From: Sediminibacterium sp.
GTDB taxonomy: Bacteria; Bacteroidota; Bacteroidia; Chitinophagales; Chitinophagaceae
Direction: 5' to 3'
Assembly: GCF_030695065.1 (NCBI RefSeq)
Contig: NZ_JAUYTR010000016.1
Location: forward strand, 186,001 to 250,000
Length of the DNA: 64,000 nt
Part shown: in pieces, positions 27,320-35,376 of the stretch
Layout: the number at the start of each line of letters is the position of its first letter
How positions within the stretch are numbered: the first letter of the stretch is position 1
Notes under the pieces: generated by a model
What the model was told of the DNA's origin: nothing
What the model saw: only the letters and a program-made list of their open reading frames with translations
Database searches by the model: none
Program-made: the position numbers and the translations under genes

Positions 27320-29257
27320 ATGATTAGTATTAGTTTTCCGGATGGAGCAGTACGCCAGTTCGAACAAGGAGTGTCGGCAATGGATATTGCAAAATCAATT
27401 AGCGAAGGGTTGGCCAGAAAAGTGTTGGTGGCAAGTGTTAATAATAAAGTAGTAGATGCCAGCTTGCCTATAACGGAAGACGCAACGGTTAAATTTTTGA
27501 CTTGGGATGATGATGCGGGAAAAAATACTTTTTGGCACTCTTCTGCACACTTAATGGCAGAAGCAGTGGAATCTATTTTTCCAGGGGTTAAGTTTTGGGT
27601 AGGACCAGCTTTAGATAAAGGGTTTTACTATGATATAGATTTAGCTGATAAAAAAATTACAGAAGACGATTTATTAACTATAGAGAAAAAGATGATTGAG
27701 TTGGCTAAAAAGAATAGCCAATATATAAGAGAACAAAAAGCGAAAGCAGAAGCTATAGCCTACTTTACAGAAAAAGGAGATGAATATAAATTAGACTTAT
27801 TGGCTAATTTAACAGACGGTGAAATCAGCTTTTATACACAAGGTCAATTCACCGATTTATGTAGAGGGCCACATATTCCACATACCGGATTCATTAAGTC
27901 TATTAAGCTAACCAGTATTGCTGGCGCTTATTGGAAGGGAGATGAAAAGAATAAAATGTTAACCAGAATTTATGGTGTAACATTCCCTACACAAAAAGAG
28001 ATGGATGAGTATTTGCTAATGTTAGAAGAGGCAAAAAAAAGAGACCATCGTAAACTAGGAAGAGAATTAAGTATTTTCACCATGGACGATGATGTGGGTC
28101 CAGGCTTGCCTTTATGGATGCCAAACGGAACGGTGATTATTGAAGAGTTAGAAAAATTAGCAAAAGAAACAGAAGAAGCAGCTGGATATAAGCGTGTGGT
28201 AACGCCACATATAGCTAAGGAAAGCATGTATTTAACAAGTGGGCATTTGCCTTATTATGCAGATAGTATGTTTCCACCTATGGAATTAGATGGAACCAAG
28301 TACTATTTAAAAGCAATGAACTGCCCGCATCACCATAAAATTTTTGGAGCTGAGCCTAAAAGTTATAAAGATTTACCATACCGAATTGCAGAGTATGGAA
28401 CATGTTATAGATATGAGCAAAGCGGTGAGTTGTTTGGATTAATGCGCGTAAGATGTTTGCATATGAATGATGCGCATATCTATTGTAATAGGGAACAATT
28501 TGCACAAGAGTTTAAGGCGGTGAACGAAATGTACCTTAAATATTTTGGCATATTTGGCATAGATAAATATGTAATGAGATTGAGTTTGCACGATCCTGCT
28601 AAATTAGGCCAGAAATATGTGAATGAGCCTGAGCTGTGGAAGGAAACTGAAGATATGGTTCGCAAAGTTTTAGTTGAAACCAATACTCCATTTGTTGAAG
28701 TGCAAGACGAAGCTGCGTTTTATGGACCAAAAATAGATGTGCAAATTTGGAGCACAATTGGAAAAGAATTTACGTTGGCTACCAATCAAGTTGATTTCAA
28801 CTCAGGAAGAAAATTCGAATTAGCCTACACCAATCAACACAACGAAGCAGAAATTCCATTGATTATTCATAGAGCACCTTTGGGAACGCATGAAAGGTTT
28901 ATTGGGTTTTTATTGGAACATTATGCAGGTAAGTTTCCGGTATGGTTGGCTCCGTTGCAGGCTAAAATTCTTCCTATTAGTGATAAGTTCATGGGTTATG
29001 CGCAGGAAGTTTATAAGGCGTTGAAGAAAGCAGGGGTAAGGGTAGAAATAGATGACAGAAGCGAAAAAATAGGTAAAAAAATCAGAGATACCGAATTGAT
29101 GAAAGTCCCTTATATGCTGGTTATTGGAGAAAAAGAAATGAATGAAGGTCAGCTGGCAATTCGTAGGCAAGGTAAGGGTGATATGGGTACTGTTGCATTG
29201 AATTCATTTATTGAAACAATTAAAGAGGAAATCCTAGAACGTAAATCCGGCGATTAG
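27320..29257 (+). CDS. thrS: threonyl-tRNA synthetase
   Basis: A 645-residue class II synthetase charging tRNA-Thr. Domains in order: TGS (1-60, MISISFPDGAVRQFEQGVSA), second additional editing domain (about 65-225, with HSSAHLMAEAVE and CRGPHIPHTG), catalytic core (about 240-535, with MNCPHHHKIF, RIAEYGTCYRYE, and HRAPLGTHERFIGFLLEH) and the anticodon-binding domain (about 540-640). The zinc and editing histidines are intact. ATG 27320 is preferred to a TTG four codons upstream. It is the first gene of thrS-infC-rpmI-rplT, a classical order. Confidence 0.96.
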   Translation: MISISFPDGAVRQFEQGVSAMDIAKSISEGLARKVLVASVNNKVVDASLPITEDATVKFLTWDDDAGKNTFWHSSAHLMAEAVESIFPGVKFWVGPALDKGFYYDIDLADKKITEDDLLTIEKKMIELAKKNSQYIREQKAKAEAIAYFTEKGDEYKLDLLANLTDGEISFYTQGQFTDLCRGPHIPHTGFIKSIKLTSIAGAYWKGDEKNKMLTRIYGVTFPTQKEMDEYLLMLEEAKKRDHRKLGRELSIFTMDDDVGPGLPLWMPNGTVIIEELEKLAKETEEAAGYKRVVTPHIAKESMYLTSGHLPYYADSMFPPMELDGTKYYLKAMNCPHHHKIFGAEPKSYKDLPYRIAEYGTCYRYEQSGELFGLMRVRCLHMNDAHIYCNREQFAQEFKAVNEMYLKYFGIFGIDKYVMRLSLHDPAKLGQKYVNEPELWKETEDMVRKVLVETNTPFVEVQDEAAFYGPKIDVQIWSTIGKEFTLATNQVDFNSGRKFELAYTNQHNEAEIPLIIHRAPLGTHERFIGFLLEHYAGKFPVWLAPLQAKILPISDKFMGYAQEVYKALKKAGVRVEIDDRSEKIGKKIRDTELMKVPYMLVIGEKEMNEGQLAIRRQGKGDMGTVALNSFIETIKEEILERKSGD

Positions 29258-29306
29258 TAAGGAATATGGTATATCTTTATCAAAATTTTAAACCAAACAA
29301 GTTTTA

Positions 29307-29873
29307 ATGGCATTAGCACCAAGAGGAAGATTCAATCCCAGGTTCAACAGGCAACCAGAGCCTGAGCATCGTATTAACGAAAGAATCCGCGCACTACAGA
29401 TACGACTAGTAGGAGACAATGTTACAGTTGGAATTTATTCTACACAAGAAGCGCTTAAAATTGCACAGGAACAAGAATTGGACCTAGTGGAAATTTCTCC
29501 AACAGCAGATCCTCCTGTTTGTAAAATTATAGATTATAAGAAGTTCTTATACGAAAAGAAGAAAAAGGAGAAGGAAATGAAAGCCAACTCCAAGCAAAGC
29601 GAAATCAAAGAAATTAGATTCACGCCAAGCACTGATGACCATGATTTCAACTTCAAAGCAAAACACGCAGAAGGATTTTTGAAAGATGGGAATAAGGTTA
29701 AAGCTTATGTACAATTTAAAGGTAGAGCCATCATGTTCCAAGATCGAGGGCAATTATTGCTCTTGAAATTTGCAGAAAGATTGGCAGAAGCTGGTACATT
29801 AGAAAGTATGCCCAAATTAGAGGGTAAGCGAATGTTTGCCATTTTTACCCCAAAAACAGGTAAAAAGAAGTAA
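29307..29873 (+). CDS. infC: translation initiation factor IF-3
   Basis: A 188-residue initiation factor that binds 30S subunits and checks start-codon and tRNA pairing. The N-domain has HRINERIRALQIRLVGDN and the diagnostic EQELDLVEISPTADPPVCKI; the C-domain has IRFTPSTDDHDFNFKAKHA and VQFKGRAIMFQDRG. It starts with ATG rather than the rare AUU used for autoregulation in Escherichia coli. It begins 49 bases after thrS, and a separate promoter follows for rpmI-rplT. Confidence 0.96.
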   Translation: MALAPRGRFNPRFNRQPEPEHRINERIRALQIRLVGDNVTVGIYSTQEALKIAQEQELDLVEISPTADPPVCKIIDYKKFLYEKKKKEKEMKANSKQSEIKEIRFTPSTDDHDFNFKAKHAEGFLKDGNKVKAYVQFKGRAIMFQDRGQLLLLKFAERLAEAGTLESMPKLEGKRMFAIFTPKTGKKK

Positions 29874-29877
29874 ATAA

Positions 29878-29908
29878 TTGGACATTTCGCTCAGAATATG
29901 TACTTTTG
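29878..29908 (+). promoter_or_regulatory. rpmI-rplT promoter (TTG-N20-TACTTTTG)
   Basis: TTG at 29878-29880 and TACTTTTG at 29901-29908 with an exact 20-base spacer. The promoter lies just after the infC stop, so L35 and L20 can be expressed apart from thrS-infC. Confidence 0.75.
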
Positions 29909-29994
29909 CAATCCAAAATTTTCCCGTAAGGCCAAAACAAGTTTCCACCCTGTGGTGGAACGCCAGCAGGGTGTAATCTTTATTAGATTATTAT
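29909..29994 (+). promoter_or_regulatory. structured leader of rpmI-rplT, candidate L20 autoregulatory RNA
   Basis: The leader of about 80 bases can fold two exclusive ways. Helix A: TTCCACC (29943-29949) with GGTGGAA (29954-29960). Helix B: CACCCTGTGG (29946-29955) with CCA (29963-29965) and CAGGGTG (29967-29973), ten pairs around one bulged G (29966). A third hairpin, TAATCT/AGATTA (29974-29990), ends four bases before the ATG. L20-controlled leaders are known before rpmI-rplT in other phyla; that L20 binds here is inference. Confidence 0.55.
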
Positions 29995-30195
29995 ATGCCA
30001 AAAGTTAAAACAAACTCCAGCGCTAAAAAGCGTTTTAAAGTGACCGGTACCGGAGAAATCAGTTTCCAAAAAGCGTTCAAGCGTCACATCCTAACCAAAA
30101 AATCTAAGAAGCGTAAACGTGCTTTAAGACAAAAAGGTATTGTTGGTTCTACCAATAAGGATTTCGTTTTACGTTTATTACGCTTGAAAGGCTAA
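29995..30195 (+). CDS. rpmI: 50S ribosomal protein L35
   Basis: A 66-residue, very basic large-subunit protein. The start [20 protein letters not shown] and the core [15 protein letters not shown] are diagnostic. It is encoded between infC and rplT in the usual order, with its own promoter and structured leader. The next gene, rplT, starts 60 bases downstream after a small hairpin. Confidence 0.97.
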   Translation: MPKVKTNSSAKKRFKVTGTGEISFQKAFKRHILTKKSKKRKRALRQKGIVGSTNKDFVLRLLRLKG

Positions 30196-30225
30196 TTAGC
30201 CCGCTAAAAAAACAGATTATTAACC

Positions 30226-30240
30226 GTTAGCTCCGCTAAC
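30226..30240 (+). promoter_or_regulatory. hairpin in rpmI-rplT spacer
   Basis: GTTAGC and GCTAAC form a perfect 6-bp stem with loop TCC, 15 bases before the rplT ATG. It could tune L20 translation or mRNA stability; there is no T-run, so it is not a terminator. Confidence 0.45.
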
Positions 30241-30255
30241 TTCAAAACATTTACT

Positions 30256-30600
30256 ATGCCACGTTCAAAAAATGCAGTTGCATCTAGAGCAAGGAGAAAG
30301 AAAATTCTTGACCAAGCCAAAGGTTATTACGGTAAACGTAAAAACGTTTATACCGTTGCCAAAAATATTGTAGAAAAAGGTCTTACTTATAGCTATGTAG
30401 GTCGCAAACTAAAGAAGCGTGAGTATCGCCAACTTTGGATTGCTCGTATTAACGCAGCAGTAAGAGAAGAGGGAATGACTTACAGCCAATTTATTAATAA
30501 GTTAAGCGTTAAAGGCATCGACTTAAACCGTAAAGTATTGGCCGATTTAGCTATGAACGAACCAGCTTCTTTTAAAGCGTTGGTTGTTTCTGTTAAATAA
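30256..30600 (+). CDS. rplT: 50S ribosomal protein L20
   Basis: A 114-residue large-subunit assembly protein that binds 23S rRNA and, in several bacteria, represses its own operon. [18 protein letters not shown], the [14 protein letters not shown] segment, [18 protein letters not shown] and [13 protein letters not shown] are canonical. Length is standard. It ends the thrS-infC-rpmI-rplT cluster and is followed by a strong terminator. Confidence 0.97.
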   Translation: MPRSKNAVASRARRKKILDQAKGYYGKRKNVYTVAKNIVEKGLTYSYVGRKLKKREYRQLWIARINAAVREEGMTYSQFINKLSVKGIDLNRKVLADLAMNEPASFKALVVSVK

Positions 30601-30622
30601 ATTGACCTCATACAACATATTT

Positions 30623-30658
30623 AGCCGGCTGCTTTTAGCAACCGGCTTTTTTTATTTT
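30623..30658 (+). terminator. intrinsic terminator after rplT
   Basis: AGCCGG pairs with CCGGCT, extended by TGC/GCA across one mismatch, and is followed by TTTTTTTATTTT. Confidence 0.85.
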
Positions 30659-30714
30659 CATAATCCATTACAAGGACTATTTTTACATCTTAATTTTAAA
30701 AGGAAACTTCCCTG

Positions 30715-32148
30715 ATGAATAATACCTACACCTCTCTGGTGAACCAGACTTTCCACTTTCCACAAGAAGGATTTGATGTAAGCGATGCAGGATACTTAGA
30801 ATTCAATGGTGTTGATATCAAAAAATTGATAGACAAACACGGAACACCATTGAAATTAACGTATTTGCCTAAAATTGGAATGCAAATTAATAAGGCAAAA
30901 AATATGTTTGCCAATGCATTCAAAAAACACAAATACGAAGGGGAGTATTTTTATTGTTATTGTACAAAGAGTTCCCATTTTTCATTTATTGTTGAAGAGG
31001 CATTGAAGCATAATATTCATTTAGAAACTTCATATGCTTACGATATTGAAATTGTAAATAGATTGTATCAGCGAAGAAAAATCAATAAAGATACTTTTAT
31101 CATTTGCAACGGGTATAAGCAAAAACAATACACATCAAGAATTGCTAAGCTTATTAATTCTGGTTTTAAAAATGTAGTGCCCATTTTAGATAATAAAGAG
31201 GAACTGCAAGCATATAAAAGAAGCGTAAGGTCTGCAACTCCTTTTTCTGTAGGAATTAGAGTTGCCGCGGAAGAAGAACCCAATTTTCCATTCTACACTT
31301 CTAGACTAGGTATTCGTGCAAAAGATATCTTAGAATTTTATGTAGATGAAATTGAAGGTTATGAAGATAAGTTTCAGTTAAAAATGTTGCATATCTTTTT
31401 AAATAAAGGCATCAAAGATGATATCTATTATTGGAGTGAGCTAAATAAAATCATCAACCTTTATTGCCAATTAAAAAAAATCTGTCCTGAGTTAGATTCA
31501 ATTAATATTGGAGGTGGATTCCCCATTAAACATTCTTTAGGATTTGAGTACGATTACCAATTCATGATTAATGAGATTGTTGGGAACATTAAGAAAGCTT
31601 GTAAGAAAGCGAAAGTGCCAATGCCTAATATTTATACTGAATTCGGAAGCTTTACAGTGGGAGAGAGTATGGCGCATATATACAGTGTTATTGGAGAAAA
31701 AATTCAGAATGATCGAGAGTGTTGGTATATGATTGATTCTTCTTTTATTACTACTTTGCCTGATACCTGGGGTATTGGAGAAAAGTTTTTGATGCTTCCA
31801 GTTAATAAATGGGACAATGAATACCAGCGGGTGGTATTAGGAGGTATAACTTGTGATAGCCATGACTATTACGATTCAGAAGAACATATTAATGAAGTGT
31901 TCTTGCCGAAGCTTACCACAATAGATAAAAAAGAAGTCGAATCAAATAAAGAGCCTTTATATGTTGGTTTTTTTCATACAGGTGCCTATCAAGATCAAAT
32001 AAGTGGATACGGTGGAATTAAACACTGTTTAATTCCTTCACCCAAGCACGTTATAGTAGAATTAGATAAGACGGGTAAAATGATTGATTGGGTGTATGCA
32101 AAGGAGCAAACCGCGCAAAGCATGTTGAAAATTTTAGGATACTTATAG
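30715..32148 (+). CDS. speA: arginine decarboxylase (short Bacteroidota type)
   Basis: A 477-residue PLP enzyme of fold type III predicted to convert arginine to agmatine. The alanine-racemase-like barrel holds the likely PLP lysine Lys85 in YCTKSSHF, the phosphate-binding SINIGGGFPIKHS and the C-terminal CDSHDYYD. It is shorter than the 630-residue enterobacterial SpeA. The downstream steps, agmatine deiminase and N-carbamoylputrescine amidase, are encoded 10 kb away, which supports arginine over ornithine or diaminopimelate as substrate. No TAnnTTTG box was found directly upstream. Confidence 0.8.
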   Translation: MNNTYTSLVNQTFHFPQEGFDVSDAGYLEFNGVDIKKLIDKHGTPLKLTYLPKIGMQINKAKNMFANAFKKHKYEGEYFYCYCTKSSHFSFIVEEALKHNIHLETSYAYDIEIVNRLYQRRKINKDTFIICNGYKQKQYTSRIAKLINSGFKNVVPILDNKEELQAYKRSVRSATPFSVGIRVAAEEEPNFPFYTSRLGIRAKDILEFYVDEIEGYEDKFQLKMLHIFLNKGIKDDIYYWSELNKIINLYCQLKKICPELDSINIGGGFPIKHSLGFEYDYQFMINEIVGNIKKACKKAKVPMPNIYTEFGSFTVGESMAHIYSVIGEKIQNDRECWYMIDSSFITTLPDTWGIGEKFLMLPVNKWDNEYQRVVLGGITCDSHDYYDSEEHINEVFLPKLTTIDKKEVESNKEPLYVGFFHTGAYQDQISGYGGIKHCLIPSPKHVIVELDKTGKMIDWVYAKEQTAQSMLKILGYL

Positions 32149-32174
32149 ATTCTCTGATCATACAATAAAAGATT

Positions 32175-32633
32175 ATGAAAAAATTGTTGTTATTCTTTGT
32201 TTTAATTAATGCTTGTTCAATTAATGTGCAAGCACAATCTGCGGAGGATTCTGTAAAAGCAACTGTACGCAAAATGTTTTTTGCAATGATAGAAGCGGAT
32301 GGAGCAATGTTACAAGATTGCTTTACAGAGAACGCCATCATGCAAACTATTACAACAAATAAAGAGGGAAAGCTAATTGTACGCACAGATTCAGTTGCAG
32401 CTTTTGTTCGTCAGGTATCCAATATGCCTAAAGGATTGGCAGACGAAAGGATTGTTTTTGATGTTGTAAAAGTAGATGGGCCGTTGGCAACTGTTTGGAC
32501 TCCTTATCAGTTCTATAGACGATCCGATTTTAGTCACTGCGGAGTAAACTCTTTTCAATTAGTAAGGAACAACGATAAATGGAGAATTCAATATATTATT
32601 GATACCAGAAGAAAAACAGGTTGCGCACAATAG
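32175..32633 (+). CDS. secreted NTF2-like (SnoaL/DUF4440-type) protein
   Basis: A 152-residue protein with a signal peptide (MKKLLLFFVLINACSINVQAQ). The mature part has the cone-shaped NTF2-like pattern: a first helix pair (DSVKATVRKMFFAMIEADGAMLQ), DCFTENAIMQTI, then strands in ATVWTPYQFYRR and HCGVNSFQLVRNNDKWRIQY. Such proteins bind small ligands or act as minor enzymes, and the fold alone does not give a function. It lies 26 bases after arginine decarboxylase and is probably co-transcribed. Confidence 0.75.
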   Translation: MKKLLLFFVLINACSINVQAQSAEDSVKATVRKMFFAMIEADGAMLQDCFTENAIMQTITTNKEGKLIVRTDSVAAFVRQVSNMPKGLADERIVFDVVKVDGPLATVWTPYQFYRRSDFSHCGVNSFQLVRNNDKWRIQYIIDTRRKTGCAQ

Positions 32634-32644
32634 TATTAGCTGCA

Positions 32645-33280
32645 TTAATCTTCTTTTAATTCAGCTAATAATAACTTAAGTTGGTCAATGTATTTGCCGT
32701 AGAGTTTTTTGATATACCATTTTGTTAAGTATATAAGACCAAATACCATCGCAATACTATATCCTACAATAAACCCTATATAAAGACTTTTAGTAACTTT
32801 TAGTTTGTCAATTAAATTGTCTAAAACTGCAATAGGTTCTTTTTCATTGTATCCCAAAAACAAGGCAACTAAAAAGCAGATTGGTAACAATGCCATATTG
32901 AACTGAAAATACCTTCGAGTAAAATCTTCAAGCATTTTTATTAATTGATGAAGATTCTCTTTTATTGGTAAAACCGATTGATCAAATTCGTTAATTTTTC
33001 TTAATAAGTAGAAAAAGATTAGTGTAAATGGAATGAATATTATTCCAAATAAGCCAAAGTAAATTTTTAAAGAAGATTGAGAGCTAAATAAGGCAATCCC
33101 TAAAAATAAAGGAACTACCAAAGCACAACAAGCTATTTCGAACCAAAGACTTTTTTTGATTTTACTAATTACTGAGCTTGCTTGCCCTTTAAGCAGTAGG
33201 GTAAAATTATTTTCGGTCATCTTTGGACTCCCTTCCATTAATTTCTGGTTAATCAATCCTTTTAAATCATCTAATTCCAT
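32645..33280 (-). CDS. four-helix membrane protein, probable partner of the ECF sigma factor
   Basis: A 211-residue protein I do not recognise by family. A short cytoplasmic N-terminus (MELDDLKGLINQKLMEGSP) is followed by about four membrane helices, including IACCALVVPLFLGIALF, IIFIPFTLIFFYLL, MALLPICFLVALFLGY and IGFIVGYSIAMVFGLIYL. ATG 33280, ten bases after the sigma stop, is preferred to an upstream TTG at 33304. Tight linkage to an ECF sigma gene suggests an anti-sigma or membrane sensor role; no zinc-binding anti-sigma motif is visible, so this is inference. Confidence 0.65.
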   Translation of the reverse strand: MELDDLKGLINQKLMEGSPKMTENNFTLLLKGQASSVISKIKKSLWFEIACCALVVPLFLGIALFSSQSSLKIYFGLFGIIFIPFTLIFFYLLRKINEFDQSVLPIKENLHQLIKMLEDFTRRYFQFNMALLPICFLVALFLGYNEKEPIAVLDNLIDKLKVTKSLYIGFIVGYSIAMVFGLIYLTKWYIKKLYGKYIDQLKLLLAELKED

Positions 33281-33290
33281 AGTTATTGAT

Positions 33291-33794
33291 TTAGATCCTT
33301 TCAAAGTTTTTTAATGTAGCTTCTCTAAGCTTTACTTTAATCCGATTCATTTTTACAGCTATATTATTTGCTGTTATACCTATTATTTCACTTATTTCGG
33401 CATAACTATAGTCTTCCAAATAAAGCATTACGATGGCTTTATCAATCTTAGATAAATCTGCAATGGCTTTATACATTGCTTTAGTTTTATCCTCAATAGG
33501 ATCTCGATCCAAATGATGTGCTAATTCGGGTATTTCAGAAACGGAGGCAATAAAAGCATTCTTTTTATCCTTTCTAAAGAAAGTGATGGCGGTGTTTAAA
33601 GCTACACGATACAGCCAGGTTGAAAATTTTGCATCTCCTCTAAATTGGCTAAAAGCTTTCCAAGCTTGTAAAGTGATTTCCTGAAAAAGATCTTCCTTAT
33701 CTTCTTGCCAATTCAAATACAGGTTACATACTTTATGTATGATTTTCTGATTTTGATTCAGCAGTTGAATAAACTCTTTTTCTGAATAGTCCAT
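33291..33794 (-). CDS. ECF-type RNA polymerase sigma factor
   Basis: A 167-residue sigma-70 family factor with only regions 2 and 4. Region 2 shows EDLFQEITLQAWKAFSQFRG and FSTWLYRVALNTAITFFRK; region 4 shows LSKIDKAIVMLYLEDYSYAEI and the helix-turn-helix EIIGITANNIAVKMNRIKVKL. It begins an apparent two-gene unit with the membrane protein downstream. The promoters it reads are unknown. It is divergent from a DUF2892 gene. Confidence 0.92.
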   Translation of the reverse strand: MDYSEKEFIQLLNQNQKIIHKVCNLYLNWQEDKEDLFQEITLQAWKAFSQFRGDAKFSTWLYRVALNTAITFFRKDKKNAFIASVSEIPELAHHLDRDPIEDKTKAMYKAIADLSKIDKAIVMLYLEDYSYAEISEIIGITANNIAVKMNRIKVKLREATLKNFERI

Positions 33795-33889
33795 TAATAT
33801 ACTATAAGTAGTTGTTCAAGCTAAAATATTACAAGGGTAGTTTATTTATTACATTTTAAGTATATTTAAGTACATCAAATCATATAAAA

Positions 33890-34096
33890 ATGAAAAAGAA
33901 CATGGGTACTGTAGACAAAGCTATTAGAGTAGTCATAGCTGCAGTTATTGCTGGTTTATATTATACCGGCACTATTTCTGGAACATTGGGAATTGTATTA
34001 CTCGTATTTGCTGGAGTATTTGTATTAACTAGTTTGGTAAGTTTTTGCCCACTCTACACGTTATTTGGCATTTCTACCTGTCCGAATAAGCAGTAA
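33890..34096 (+). CDS. DUF2892 small membrane protein
   Basis: A 68-residue protein of the YgaP-membrane-domain type. KNMGTVDKAIRVVIAAVIAGLYY is the DUF2892 opening, followed by two hydrophobic helices and the conserved CPLYTLFGISTC with two cysteines. Function is unknown; related domains are found fused to rhodanese. It ends before a strong bidirectional terminator. Confidence 0.85.
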   Translation: MKKNMGTVDKAIRVVIAAVIAGLYYTGTISGTLGIVLLVFAGVFVLTSLVSFCPLYTLFGISTCPNKQ

Positions 34097-34132
34097 AAAT
34101 TTACTTGTTCAAATGTTTCTATCAATATAATA

Positions 34133-34170
34133 AATAAAGAGCGCCCCGAAATTAAAGGGTGCTCTTTATT
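34133..34170. terminator. bidirectional terminator between DUF2892 and hsp20 genes
   Basis: AATAAAGAGC pairs with GCTCTTTATT (10 bp) and extends by a G-T pair and CCC/GGG. It is flanked by A/T-rich tails on both sides, between convergent genes. Confidence 0.8.
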
Positions 34171-34220
34171 CTTAGTAATCATAGAAAAGATAAATACTTA
34201 TATTACTTGTAGCATTGCAA

Positions 34221-34640
34221 TTAATTAATTGCAATTTGTTTAGGGGCGTTTTTTACCTCTTCTTTTTTAGGTAATAATAATTTCAATACCCCATTTTCAT
34301 ATCTTGCCTGAATACCATCAGCATTAATATTTTCATCAATAGAGAAACTTCTTTTAAAAGATTTGTAAGTGAATTCTTTTCTAATCGTTTTATAAGCTTT
34401 CTCTTCAGTTGATTCTTTCTTTTCATAAGAAATTGTCAATAATCCTTTGTCTACATTAATAGCAAAATCTTCTTTGTTTCTGCCTGGAGCATTCAATTCT
34501 AAATGAAATGATTCAGCAGTTTCATGAATATTTACTGCTGCTGTTGGGTACCCGCTAGGAATGCTGCTTCCAAAGTTGGCTGGAAAAGCATTGAATAATT
34601 CATCGAATACACTGGTGTTGTTTTGTTTTAAGATTGACAT
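34221..34640 (-). CDS. small heat shock protein Hsp20
   Basis: A 139-residue ATP-independent chaperone. The alpha-crystallin domain (about 30-130) shows AAVNIHETAESFHLELNAPG, EDFAINVDKGLLTISYEKK, FTYKSFKRSFSIDENI and the typical ARYENGVLKLLLPKK, ending in a basic tail. It holds unfolding proteins under stress. It is divergent from a bacilliredoxin gene across 209 bases that contain a long inverted repeat, a possible shared control site. Confidence 0.93.
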   Translation of the reverse strand: MSILKQNNTSVFDELFNAFPANFGSSIPSGYPTAAVNIHETAESFHLELNAPGRNKEDFAINVDKGLLTISYEKKESTEEKAYKTIRKEFTYKSFKRSFSIDENINADGIQARYENGVLKLLLPKKEEVKNAPKQIAIN

Positions 34641-34745
34641 AATTTAAAATTTATTGGTTTTTTGATTGTTTTCTATAGTTTGTGCAAATGGTATTCCATT
34701 CAAAAAAAGCTACATTTTTGGCAATTAAACGAACTACACAACAGC

Positions 34746-34782
34746 CATAATGACTGCTAAAAAATAAAATAGCGTCATTATG
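34746..34782. repeat. long inverted repeat between hsp20 and bacilliredoxin genes
   Basis: CATAATGAC (34746-34754) and GTCATTATG (34774-34782) are perfect inverted copies. The stem extends inward by GCT/AGC after one bulged T, around an A/T-only loop. It lies about 100 bases upstream of hsp20 and just upstream of the bacilliredoxin promoter. Confidence 0.6.
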
Positions 34783-34801
34783 ACATTTTAATGAATCAAG
34801 A

Positions 34802-34832
34802 TTGGAGAATATTGTCCAATGTTGTAACTTTG
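34802..34832 (+). promoter_or_regulatory. bacilliredoxin promoter (TTG-N20-TAACTTTG)
   Basis: TTG at 34802-34804 and TAACTTTG at 34825-34832 with a 20-base spacer, 17 bases before the ATG. Confidence 0.7.
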
Positions 34833-34849
34833 TAAGCTAAATTAGAATT

Positions 34850-35266
34850 ATGTATCCAGCAGAAATTGTGCTGCCTATGAAGGCAGAATTAACAGATGAA
34901 GGGTTTGGAGAGTTACTAACTGCTGCTGAAGTAGACAATACGCTTAAGCAAGAAGGAACTACTTTGGTAGTAATTAATTCAGTTTGCGGTTGTGCTGCAG
35001 GTGCATGCAGGCCCGGTGTTTTGATGGCAGTTCAAAATGCTGGAAAAAGACCAGATAGATTAATGACCAGCTTTGCAGGATTTGATGTAGAAGCGGTAAA
35101 TAAAATTCGCGAACACTTATTGCCAAATCCACCTTCATCACCAGCTATTGCTTTGTTTAAAGATGGTGAATTGGTTACTATGGTAGAAAGACACCAGATT
35201 GAAGGAAGACCAGCACAAGCTATTGCGCAACATTTAATTGCTGCTTTTAACGAGCATTGTAATTAA
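34850..35266 (+). CDS. BrxA/BrxB-family bacilliredoxin
   Basis: A 138-residue thioredoxin-fold protein that removes bacillithiol from S-bacillithiolated proteins. The hallmark CGC motif is at residues 46-48 in NSVCGCAAGACRPG, and the ending FKDGELVTMVERHQIEGR is typical. The window also encodes BshB1 at 40.2 kb, which supports a bacillithiol-based redox system. It is monocistronic, with a canonical promoter and a strong terminator. BrxA and BrxB cannot be told apart with confidence from sequence alone. Confidence 0.9.
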   Translation: MYPAEIVLPMKAELTDEGFGELLTAAEVDNTLKQEGTTLVVINSVCGCAAGACRPGVLMAVQNAGKRPDRLMTSFAGFDVEAVNKIREHLLPNPPSSPAIALFKDGELVTMVERHQIEGRPAQAIAQHLIAAFNEHCN

Positions 35267-35302
35267 TTTTGTAACTTGTTTTTAGATGGGTTAGTAAGTA
35301 TG

Positions 35303-35333
35303 GGCCTCACTTTTGTGAGGCCTTGCTTTTTTT
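35303..35333 (+). terminator. intrinsic terminator after bacilliredoxin
   Basis: GGCCTCAC and GTGAGGCC form a perfect 8-bp stem with a TTTT loop, followed closely by a run of seven T. Confidence 0.9.
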
Positions 35334-35376
35334 GACAATTTCTGAGTAACATTGCACTCAATTATTTTATCATTTT

